Assembly (NCBI RefSeq): GCF_948329515.1
Contig: NZ_CAOJCN010000026.1
Coordinates: 1-64,000 of the forward strand
Length of the DNA stretch: 64,000 nucleotides
From: Cohnella rhizoplanae
Lineage (GTDB): Bacteria; Bacillota; Bacilli; Paenibacillales; Paenibacillaceae
Reading direction: 5' to 3'
How positions within the stretch are numbered: the first letter of the stretch is position 1; every line of letters starts with the position of its first letter. The notes beneath the pieces were generated by a model. It saw nothing but the letters and a program-made list of their open reading frames with translations, was not told where the DNA came from and searched no databases. Shown here in pieces: positions 7,994-14,669 of the stretch. The position numbers and the translations under genes were made by a program.

Positions 7994-8146
7994 ATGAACG
8001 AAACGGTCAACGAGAAAACCAAGCTGTCCTGGTACGCACCCGTGCTTGAGGTGCTGTCCATCAAGGAAACCATGGACACCGGCGGCGTGTGGGCATTTAC
8101 GCCAACGGACGATTTCTACCAGCGCAGCCTGCTGCTGGACAGCTGA
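7994..8146 (+). CDS. 50-residue peptide resembling a paeninodin-type lasso precursor
   Basis: The ATG at 7994 lies 10 bp after AAAGGAG. The peptide reads WYAPVLEVLSIKETM (residues 13-27) followed by a C-terminal segment DTGGVWAFTPTDDFYQ...LLLDS. This resembles leaders of the paeninodin (PadeA) lasso family, which share aromatic-x-x-P-x-LEVL followed by TM before the core. If the core began at D28 there would be no Asp/Glu at position 7-9. If it began at G31, Thr29 would be at -2 and D39 would be residue 9, giving a legal 9-residue ring. No lasso cyclase, protease or B1/RRE gene is in the window. It lies 32 bp after one Hcp-like gene and 63 bp before the other. The assignment is inferred from the motif alone. 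Confidence 0.6.
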   Translation: MNETVNEKTKLSWYAPVLEVLSIKETMDTGGVWAFTPTDDFYQRSLLLDS

Positions 8147-8209
8147 TTCCGGCGGACGCCGGGCGGCAAGCGGACATCTCCCGCGCCGCCGACAAAGGAG
8201 AAGATCGAT

Positions 8210-9052
8210 TTGCTTGCTAAAATATTAAAATGGAGCCTGATCGCGGCTATCGCCTCCGGAATGCTGTTCCTGGCGCCATCCCAGCCGTCCGCAAGCGCGG
8301 CGGAAGGCGACCTGCCCCCGATCCTGCTGACGCTGGAGGGCATCCCGGGCGGGTACGACGGCAAGAGCAAGGATCTCAAGGGCGCGATCGTAGTGAACGG
8401 CTTTAACTACGGCGTGACGACGGGCGCCCCCATAGGCGGCGCCGACATAGGCGAACCGGTACAGTCGGCGGTCGTGGTCTCCAAGACCTTCGATTCGTCC
8501 TCGCTCCCGTTGCTGAAGGCGCTCGCGGACGGCAGGAAGATCAAGGACGGCTACCTGTACTTTCAGACGCGCACCGCCGGCCAGAGCCGGACATATATGG
8601 TCGTGCATCTGACGAACGTCCAAGTGACGGGATACAGCTCCGCGTCGGGAGGCGCGCAGCTGTCCGAATCGCTTGCCCTGAACGCGGAATCCGCGCTGTT
8701 CAAGTATATGCCCGAGAAGCCGGGCGGCGGGGGCGGCGGCGACCCGGATCCGGCCGGAGAGGTGCTGACCCAGTATCGATTCGACCCGATACAAGCAGTC
8801 ACCGCCCAAGGTCACCCCTATGTCAAAGGCTTCAAGGTAACGCTCCGGGCCGAAGGGACCGACGGTACCTCGGCGAAGACGCGCTATCGCGTGAACGGAG
8901 GCGCCTGGATCGATTACGCGGGTCCGTTCGAGATTTACGCCGCGGACACGCATACGGTCGAATATTACAGCGTCGGCGAGGACGGCCGCGCCGAAGCAAC
9001 CAATGTCATGGACTTCGACCGAGGGACCTTCTCCGGCCACGGCTCTTATTAA
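8210..9052 (+). CDS. Secreted Hcp-family protein 2 with C-terminal OmpL47-like domain
   Basis: The 280-residue product starts at TTG 8210, nine bases after AAAGGAG. A signal peptide (LKWSLIAAIASGMLFLAPS, cleavage near ASA) is followed by an Hcp domain (ILLTLEGIPGGY to SESLALNAESALFKY, about residues 30-165). A GGGGGG/DPDP linker then leads to an Ig-like domain of the OmpL47/chitobiase type (KTRYRVNGGAWIDYAGPF...YSVGEDGRAE). Such C-terminal domains usually contact polysaccharide or cell wall. It closes the operon; a strong bidirectional terminator follows. The Hcp assignment is clear; the function in a Gram-positive is unknown. Confidence 0.83.
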   Translation: MLAKILKWSLIAAIASGMLFLAPSQPSASAAEGDLPPILLTLEGIPGGYDGKSKDLKGAIVVNGFNYGVTTGAPIGGADIGEPVQSAVVVSKTFDSSSLPLLKALADGRKIKDGYLYFQTRTAGQSRTYMVVHLTNVQVTGYSSASGGAQLSESLALNAESALFKYMPEKPGGGGGGDPDPAGEVLTQYRFDPIQAVTAQGHPYVKGFKVTLRAEGTDGTSAKTRYRVNGGAWIDYAGPFEIYAADTHTVEYYSVGEDGRAEATNVMDFDRGTFSGHGSY

Positions 9053-9080
9053 ATCGGACTCGTCGATCAGCCTTTACGCC

Positions 9081-9113
9081 AGAGACCCCCGCGCTGCCCG
9101 CGCGGGGGTCTCT
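9081..9113. terminator. Bidirectional terminator between Hcp-like gene 2 and the amylase gene
   Basis: A perfect 13-bp stem AGAGACCCCCGCG / CGCGGGGGTCTCT with a 7-base loop lies between the convergent genes. There is no long T-tract. Confidence 0.7.
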
Positions 9114-9131
9114 ATGCGTAAGTCCGACCGG

Positions 9132-10595
9132 TCACGCCGGATCGGGCTGCGCCCATACCGACACGCTGCCGCCGTTCGCCGGGAATGCGGCGAAGCCGTC
9201 CTCCCCGATGACGATCCTGTCGTCCCGGGTCTGCGTGAAGTCGACCCATTCCTCGCCCGCCCGCTGCTCCCCGACGTACATCCGCTTCTCGCCGCCTTCG
9301 CCGCTCGCGACGACGACCGCGCAGCCGGAGCGCTCGATCTCCGCGACGCCGCGCCGTACCCAGCCGATCAGCTGCGGATCGTCGAAATAGTCCTCTTGCT
9401 CGCCGTAGGCCTTGTGGTGGCGGCTGTAGAGCAGCGGATCGATGGCGTTCTTTTTCCCCTCGATCTCCTCTTCGTCTCCCCCGATATGGAAGTAGTCGCC
9501 GTAGAACACGCAAGGATAGCCGCCTTCCCGCAGCAGGACGAGCGCGTACGCGCTCTGCTTGAACCAGTCCGCGATCCACGACTCCAGCGCCTCGCCGGGC
9601 TGCGAATCGTGATTGTCGACGAAAGTGACGGCGTTGGTCGGATTCGATTGGACGAGCGTATCGTCGAACAGCTTGGTCAGGTCGTATTCGGCTCCTTTCT
9701 CCGAAGCCTCGTGCAGGTTGTAATGCAGCCGTACGTCGAACAGGCTGATGCGTCCGCCGACATCCTCGAGGAACCGCTGGCAGGCGCCCGGATCGCTGTT
9801 CCAGAACTCCCCGACGATGAAGAACTCATCGCCTCGCTCCGCGTAGATCGTATCCGTGAATTCTTTTACGAAGGTGTGATCGATGTGCTTGATCGCATCC
9901 AGCCGATAGCCGTTGCAGCCGAGCGTCTCCGCCAGCCACTTGCCCCACGCGATCATCTCCCGGCGCACGTCCGGATGGTGATAGTCGATATTCGCATACA
10001 TCAGGTAGTCGTAGTTGCCGAACGCGTCGTCGACGTTCTCGTTCCAGCGCTTGCCGTCGCCGACGATCCGGTAGATCCCCTGACGGTCCTCGCGCGCGTC
10101 GCAGTCGGTGCCGTTGAAGTGCCCGAAGTTCCATTTGAACGACGAATACGCATCCCCGCGCCCCGGAAAATCGAACTTCGTCCAGCCCTCGATGTCGAAC
10201 GGACCGGAGATCTCCTCCAGCCGGTTGTCCGCCTTGACTTCGATCACCTGAAACGTCTCCGTCTCGTCCGCGCCCGCCTTGTGATTCATGACCAGGTCCG
10301 CGTAGATGCCTATCCCCGCCTCCCGGCAGGCCGCGACCGCCTCGAGCAGCTCGTCCTTGGTGCCGTACTTGGTGCGTACCGTCCCCTTCTGGTCGAACTC
10401 GCCGAGATCGTACAGGTCGTATACCGCATACCCGGTATCCTCCGCCGAGACGGCCTTGGTAGGCGGCGGGATCCATACCGCGTCGATGCCCCGCTCCTTG
10501 AGCTTCGGCGCGAGCTTCGCCAGGCGGCGCCAGTGCCTGCCGTCCGGCGCGAGATGCCATTCAAAAAACTGCATAATCGTATGATTGCGCTCCAT
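9132..10595 (-). CDS. Cytoplasmic alpha-amylase (GH13)
   Basis: The 487-residue enzyme lacks a signal peptide and matches cytosolic alpha-amylases that hydrolyse alpha-1,4-glucans and maltodextrins. It opens MQFFEWHLAPDG. The GH13 regions are intact: DLVMNHKAG, GYRLDAIKHI with nucleophile Asp about 233, FIVGEFW with acid/base Glu about 263, and FVDNHDS with transition-state Asp about 330. The ATG at 10595 is preceded by GGAGG at 7 bp; upstream in-frame starts lack a site. It is a single gene, divergent from aguA. No maltose transporter is near it. Confidence 0.93.
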   Translation of the reverse strand: MERNHTIMQFFEWHLAPDGRHWRRLAKLAPKLKERGIDAVWIPPPTKAVSAEDTGYAVYDLYDLGEFDQKGTVRTKYGTKDELLEAVAACREAGIGIYADLVMNHKAGADETETFQVIEVKADNRLEEISGPFDIEGWTKFDFPGRGDAYSSFKWNFGHFNGTDCDAREDRQGIYRIVGDGKRWNENVDDAFGNYDYLMYANIDYHHPDVRREMIAWGKWLAETLGCNGYRLDAIKHIDHTFVKEFTDTIYAERGDEFFIVGEFWNSDPGACQRFLEDVGGRISLFDVRLHYNLHEASEKGAEYDLTKLFDDTLVQSNPTNAVTFVDNHDSQPGEALESWIADWFKQSAYALVLLREGGYPCVFYGDYFHIGGDEEEIEGKKNAIDPLLYSRHHKAYGEQEDYFDDPQLIGWVRRGVAEIERSGCAVVVASGEGGEKRMYVGEQRAGEEWVDFTQTRDDRIVIGEDGFAAFPANGGSVSVWAQPDPA

Positions 10596-10728
10596 TCGGG
10601 GGCCTCCATTATAGGTAGCTGCTAATTTGTCCCGCATTGATCCGACACTTCATGATTTACCTCAACCGAGGCGCGCGTAAACAAACAGGCCGGCCCGTTT
10701 CGGCCGCCGCGCACTTTGCCCGGACACA

Positions 10729-10757
10729 TTGAGATCGCGGCGCGATTCGTATATGAT
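10729..10757 (+). promoter_or_regulatory. Probable sigma-A promoter of aguA
   Basis: TTGAGA (10729-10734) and TATGAT (10752-10757) are 17 bp apart, about 57 bp before the aguA start. Confidence 0.55.
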
Positions 10758-10813
10758 GATGGAGAACTTAAAGCGGCATCCGTTCAATCTCACAGCAAAG
10801 CGAGCTGAATCTC

Positions 10814-11842
10814 TTGTATCCTCGAGATCTTCAATATAAAATGCCCGCCGAATGGGCGCGGCACGAACGCACCTTCATGTCCTGGCCCGTCCAGGACTCC
10901 ATGGTCTACCCGGACGACCACGCATCCGTATGCGGCGGCTACGCGCAGGTCGTTCTGGCGATCGCCGAGTTCGAGCCCGTCACCGTGCTGGTGAACGAGG
11001 CCGACCTGGCGCTCGCGAAGCGTCATCTGGACGCGCCGAACATCGAGCTCCTGCCGATCGCGCACAGCGACGCCTGGCTGCGGGACAACGGACCGACCTT
11101 CCTCGTCGGGCCGGACGGCGAGCTGGCCGGCGTGAACTGGCGCTTCAACGCCTGGGGCGGCAAGTACGCGCCCTGGGATCTGGACGACGCGGTCGCGCCG
11201 CAGATCCTCGAGCGCATGGGCGTGCGCCGGTTCGACGCGCCCGTCGTCATGGAGGGCGGCTCGATCCACGTCGACGGCGAAGGCACGCTGCTCACGACCG
11301 AGGAGTGCCTGCTGAACGTCAACCGCAATCCCGAGCTGAGCCGCGAGCGGATCGCGGAGCTGCTCGCGCAGTACGTGGGCATCGACAAGATCGTCTGGCT
11401 GAACCGCGGCCTGGCCGGCGACGAGACGGACGGGCACGTGGACAACATCGCCTGCTTCGCGGCGCCGGGCAAGGTCATTATCCAGACCTGCTACGACCCA
11501 TCCGATGAAAATTACGAGATCACGCAGGAGAACCTGCGCATTTTGCGCGAAGCGACCGACGCCAAGGGACGGAAGTTCGAGATCGTCGAGCTCCCGCAGC
11601 CGCCGCACGCGGCGTTCGAGGAGAGCCGGCTCACGCTGAGCTACCTGAACTTCTACTTCGTCAACGGCGGCATCATCCTGCCGGTCTTCGGCGGCGCCGC
11701 GGAGGCGACGGACCGAGAGGCCGCGCGCATCCTGGCCGAGACGTTCCCGGAGCGCCGCATCCGCACCGTCGACGGCATGGCGATCATCAAGGAGGGCGGC
11801 AACGTCCACTGCACGACCCAGCAGATGCCGGCGCGCGGCTGA
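10814..11842 (+). CDS. aguA: Agmatine deiminase
   Basis: The 342-residue enzyme converts agmatine to N-carbamoylputrescine and ammonia. Family landmarks are all present: MPAEWARHERTFMSWP at the N-terminus, SDAWLRDNGPTF, MEGGSIHVDGEG, DETDGHVDN, and the C-terminal GGNVHCTTQQMP with the nucleophilic Cys. The start is taken as TTG 10814 because it restores the usual distance before the MPAEW motif. The ribosome site is weak and ATG 10841 is the alternative. The next gene on the same strand, 224 bp on, is aguB, so the two complete agmatine-to-putrescine conversion. Confidence 0.95.
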   Translation: MYPRDLQYKMPAEWARHERTFMSWPVQDSMVYPDDHASVCGGYAQVVLAIAEFEPVTVLVNEADLALAKRHLDAPNIELLPIAHSDAWLRDNGPTFLVGPDGELAGVNWRFNAWGGKYAPWDLDDAVAPQILERMGVRRFDAPVVMEGGSIHVDGEGTLLTTEECLLNVNRNPELSRERIAELLAQYVGIDKIVWLNRGLAGDETDGHVDNIACFAAPGKVIIQTCYDPSDENYEITQENLRILREATDAKGRKFEIVELPQPPHAAFEESRLTLSYLNFYFVNGGIILPVFGGAAEATDREAARILAETFPERRIRTVDGMAIIKEGGNVHCTTQQMPARG

Positions 11843-11849
11843 AAAAGGA

Positions 11850-11930
11850 GCGCGACGGTGCGCGAGTGACGGTGCGCTGAACAAATTGTGTACGCGTGAC
11901 GGTGCCTGAGCGACGGTGCGCAAGAGACAA
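11850..11930 (+). repeat. Short direct repeats of GACGGTGC between aguA and aguB
   Basis: GACGGTGC occurs four times in about 75 bases (near 11854, 11869, 11898 and 11913), with GCG/GAG-rich spacing, in the 224-bp gap between aguA and aguB. No terminator or obvious promoter is seen there. Confidence 0.55.
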
Positions 11931-12066
11931 TCGGCGTCTTTCTCAACAATTAACTGCACATTGACCCTTATCCTTTTCGATCCCGTCGCGAACGACGCAA
12001 TGAACTGCCTTTTAACCACTAAATTTTTACCGATAGGATACGGACATACCAAAGGAGGATACCCGG

Positions 12067-12942
12067 ATGAGAAAAGTCAAAGTGGCGGCTACCCAGATGA
12101 GCTGCTCCTGCGATATCGACGAGAACATCGCCAAGGCGGACAAGCTCGTGCGCGAGGCCGCGGCCCAGGGCGCCCAGATCATTCTGCTGCAGGAGCTGTT
12201 CGAGACGCCGTACTTCTGCCAGAAGGAGAAGTCGGACTACTACGTTTACGCGACCGAGCTGGAGCACAACAAAGCCGTCAACCACTTCAAGGCCGTCGCC
12301 AAGGAACTGAAGGTCGTGCTCCCGATCAGCTTTTACGAGAAGAAAAACTATGCCCGCTATAACTCGCTCGCGGTCATCGACGCGGACGGCGAGGTCCTCG
12401 GCCACTATCGCAAGAGCCACATCCCGGACGGTCCCGGCTACGAGGAGAAGTTCTACTTCAACCCCGGCGACACCGGGTTCAAGGTGTGGCATACGCGCTA
12501 CGCTAAGATCGGCGTCGGCGTCTGCTGGGACCAATGGTATCCGGAGGCCGCGCGCTGCATGGCGCTCATGGGCGCCGAGCTGCTCTTCTACCCGACGGCC
12601 ATCGGCTCGGAGCCGCAGGACAACTCGATCGACTCTAAGGACCACTGGCAGATGTGCATGAGAGGCCACGCAGCCTCCAACCTGATGCCGGTCATCGCCT
12701 CCAACCGCATCGGGCGCGAGGAAGACGAGGATTCGTCCATCGACTTCTACGGTTCCTCGTTCATCGCCGGCCCGCAGGGCAATATGATCGAGGAGGCGGG
12801 CCGCACGGAAGAGACGGTGCTGACCGCCGAATTCGATCTCGATCAACTGGAGACCCAGCGCATCGAGTGGGGCATCTTCCGCGACCGCCGGCCGGAACTG
12901 TACCGGGCGATAGCTTCGTACGACGGCAGCACGACCGTCTGA
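12067..12942 (+). CDS. aguB: N-carbamoylputrescine amidase
   Basis: The 291-residue nitrilase-superfamily enzyme hydrolyses N-carbamoylputrescine to putrescine, CO2 and ammonia. The Glu-Lys-Cys triad is visible: Glu43 in LLQELFETPYFCQ, Lys116 in YRKSHIPDGPGYEEKFYF, and Cys153 in GVGVCWDQWYPEAAR. The ATG at 12067 follows AAAGGAGG with suitable spacing. It pairs with aguA upstream as the agmatine route to putrescine, and a terminator follows directly. Length and motifs are those of canonical AguB. Confidence 0.95.
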   Translation: MRKVKVAATQMSCSCDIDENIAKADKLVREAAAQGAQIILLQELFETPYFCQKEKSDYYVYATELEHNKAVNHFKAVAKELKVVLPISFYEKKNYARYNSLAVIDADGEVLGHYRKSHIPDGPGYEEKFYFNPGDTGFKVWHTRYAKIGVGVCWDQWYPEAARCMALMGAELLFYPTAIGSEPQDNSIDSKDHWQMCMRGHAASNLMPVIASNRIGREEDEDSSIDFYGSSFIAGPQGNMIEEAGRTEETVLTAEFDLDQLETQRIEWGIFRDRRPELYRAIASYDGSTTV

Positions 12943-12950
12943 ACGGGTTC

Positions 12951-12986
12951 AAAAAAGACCGCCGGCATACGGCGGTCTCTTATTTT
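12951..12986 (+). terminator. Intrinsic terminator of aguB
   Basis: AGACCGCC / GGCGGTCT stem with a 7-base loop, followed by CTTATTTT. Confidence 0.8.
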
Positions 12987-13093
12987 GCGAAAAAGCTGGG
13001 GGATCACGCGAGTATGGATCTACGTCCACACTTTCAGTCCTCTTCGAGCACCGAGCGCCCGAGGGAGAGGCTCGCAGGGACGCGACGGGTAAG

Positions 13094-14209
13094 TTAACCG
13101 ATTTTATCGGCGATCTCAACCGGCATAGCGCCCACATAGGCCGATTGCGGGCGGAAGATGCGGTTATGGCCTGACTGCTCAAGCATGTGCGCCGTCCAGC
13201 CGACGACGCGCGCGGCCGTGAACGTCGGCGTGAACAGCGACGTCGGCAGCGCGATCGCCTTCATGATGGCGGCGGCGAAAAACTCGACGTTCGTGTGCAG
13301 CCGCCGCCCCGGCTTGTATTCGGCGAGCAGCCGCGTCGCCGTCTCCTCCACGTGCAGGGCGAGCGCGAACGCCGGGTCGTCGCCGGTCAAGCCTCGCGTC
13401 ACCGATCGCAGCGCCTCGGCCCGCGGGTCGACGGTCTTATAGATGCGATGGCCGAAGCCCATCAGCCGGCCGCCCCGCTCCAGCACCTCGCGCAGCCAGG
13501 CTTCGGCCCGGTCCCGCGTGCCGATCTCCTCGAGCATGGCGATCACCTCGCTCGGCGCGCCGCCGTGCAGCGGCCCGCCCATCGTGCCGATCGCCGCGCT
13601 GACGGCGGGATACAGGCCGGCCTGCGTCGACAGCGCGACGCGGCCCGCGAAGGTGGACGCGTTCATGCCGTGCTCCATGCCGAGGACGAGATACGCGGTC
13701 AGCGCCCGGGCATGGTCGGGCTCGGGATGGCGGCCCGTCAGCATGTACAGGTAGTTGGCCGCATAGTCCAGCTCCGCATCCGGCTCGACGGGCGCGAGCC
13801 CCTGCAGGCGGCGGTAGCGGTACGCGATGATGCCCGGCAGGAGCGCCGTCACGCGCTCCGCCTGATCCGCGCGCGGCGGCCATGCGGGCTCGGACCCGTC
13901 CGCTAGCGCCGCCGCGGCGGCTTGCAGCGCGCCCATCATCGGCAGCGCCGCCGGCAGCGCGTCCAGCAGGCGGCGCAGCTCCATCGGCACGGCGCGCTCC
14001 GCGGCCATGCGCCCCTTCAACGCCGACAGCTCCCGCTCGTCCGGGAGCCGGCCGTACCAGAGCAGGTGCGCCGTCTCCTCGAAGCCGCGGCTCACCGCCA
14101 GGTCCTTTGCCCACTGTCCCCTGTATACCAGGTGTCCCCGCTCCCCGTCCACGTGCCCGATCTCGGTCTGGGCCGCCACGACGCCTTCCAATCCGGTTAC
14201 GCTAGCCAT
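13094..14209 (-). CDS. Citrate/2-methylcitrate synthase family protein
   Basis: The 371-residue protein is a type II-like citrate synthase of the size found in Gram-positives. It condenses acetyl-CoA (or propionyl-CoA) with oxaloacetate. The catalytic segments are present: LGMEHGMNASTF, GGPLHGGAPSEV and MGFGHRIYKTVDPRA, then LHTNVEFFAA and RPQSAYVG. Opening GLEGVVAAQTEIGHVDGERG resembles the minor CitA-type enzymes. AAAGGAG precedes the ATG at 14209. No other citric acid or methylcitrate cycle gene is nearby, so the exact substrate is open. Confidence 0.88.
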   Translation of the reverse strand: MASVTGLEGVVAAQTEIGHVDGERGHLVYRGQWAKDLAVSRGFEETAHLLWYGRLPDERELSALKGRMAAERAVPMELRRLLDALPAALPMMGALQAAAAALADGSEPAWPPRADQAERVTALLPGIIAYRYRRLQGLAPVEPDAELDYAANYLYMLTGRHPEPDHARALTAYLVLGMEHGMNASTFAGRVALSTQAGLYPAVSAAIGTMGGPLHGGAPSEVIAMLEEIGTRDRAEAWLREVLERGGRLMGFGHRIYKTVDPRAEALRSVTRGLTGDDPAFALALHVEETATRLLAEYKPGRRLHTNVEFFAAAIMKAIALPTSLFTPTFTAARVVGWTAHMLEQSGHNRIFRPQSAYVGAMPVEIADKIG

Positions 14210-14364
14210 TGTCCATTCACTCCTTTTCTTGTTAACTTCAATATAACGCAGCGCATCAATTATGTATATTTATTGTATTTTTTATGGATGAAAGATTAAA
14301 TTTATCATCTTCATCTTCGATAACCCTTTTTAATCAGGCCCATCAACTTTTTTCATCAATATGG

Positions 14365-14394
14365 TTGACAAGGTTTACCTGTACCCCTTAATAT
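14365..14394 (+). promoter_or_regulatory. Strong sigma-A promoter of the rtcB leader
   Basis: A consensus TTGACA (14365-14370) is followed after 18 bp by TAATAT (14389-14394), placing the start of transcription near 14401. That is about 270 bp upstream of the rtcB ATG. Confidence 0.75.
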
Positions 14395-14428
14395 AGCCAT
14401 TATCTCAACAGAAAGGAGGCCGGCCGAC

Positions 14429-14536
14429 ATGACCGCTATTCGACTCCCCCGCCGCTACGACGCACGGACGCAACTGAATATGCCGCTCGATGTCCGCCGG
14501 CCTCTACGGGCCGAACCAGGAGACAGACCCGGATAA
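14429..14536 (+). CDS. Upstream ORF in the rtcB leader (35 residues)
   Basis: ATG 14429 is preceded by AAAGGAGG at 14413-14419, a strong ribosome site, and the frame ends in TAA at 14534. The encoded peptide (MTAIRLPRRYDARTQ...) is Arg-rich with no known match. Its ribosome site and start codon form the 5' arm of the 15-bp stem, whose 3' arm lies inside its own coding region. Ribosome occupancy would therefore open that fold. It is best viewed as a possible regulatory leader peptide; it may instead be a chance frame in a structured RNA. Confidence 0.4.
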   Translation: MTAIRLPRRYDARTQLNMPLDVRRPLRAEPGDRPG

Positions 14537-14591
14537 CGCTTGATCCCTCGTGGGATAAGCGATGAATCCAGGGCATGATTTTGACGTATCC

Positions 14592-14627
14592 AGGGACCGC
14601 GAGCGAATCGGCTTGCGGCCCTTTTTG
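14592..14627 (+). terminator. Intrinsic terminator (attenuator) before rtcB
   Basis: AGGGaCCGCGAGC pairs with GCTTGCGGCCCT (one bulge, one G-U) around GAATCG and is followed by TTTTTGTGTT. It lies 43 bp before the rtcB start codon and downstream of the leader promoter. Confidence 0.75.
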
Positions 14628-14669
14628 TGTTATCCAAAATTCAAGAACGATAAGAGGTCAAACAAACTT

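Larger units (their letters stand above)
14401..14627 (+). ncRNA. Candidate structured leader or small RNA upstream of rtcB
   Basis: The transcript from the strong promoter would be about 227 nt. It contains a near-perfect 15-bp long-range stem (14416-14430 with 14490-14504, one mismatch). A competing hairpin CGGCC (14498-14502) / GGCCG (14509-14513) shares the 3' arm of that stem. A hairpin CGCTT-G-ATCCC-TCGT-GGGAT-AAGCG spans 14537-14562, and an intrinsic terminator ends the transcript. The long stem covers the Shine-Dalgarno and start codon of a small upstream ORF. No known riboswitch, T-box, Y RNA or tRNA signature was recognised. It may be an attenuator or a stand-alone RNA. Confidence 0.6.

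Noticed and set aside
7395-9052. Complete type VI secretion locus
   Set aside because: Only Hcp-like proteins are present, both with Sec signals; no sheath, baseplate or ClpV genes occur in the window.
7262-9052. Complete lasso-peptide biosynthetic cluster
   Set aside because: No cyclase, peptidase, RRE, kinase or exporter gene is found nearby; only the precursor-like peptide.
14413-14504. Bacterial Y RNA or tRNA-like domain before rtcB
   Set aside because: The ATTCGACTC segment does not form a T-arm stem, and no Ro/TROVE gene is present. The long stem alone is not enough.
14585-14627. T-box leader (GGGACCGCG near the terminator)
   Set aside because: The required GGTGG/TGGN bulge is missing and the downstream gene is not an aminoacyl-tRNA or amino-acid gene.
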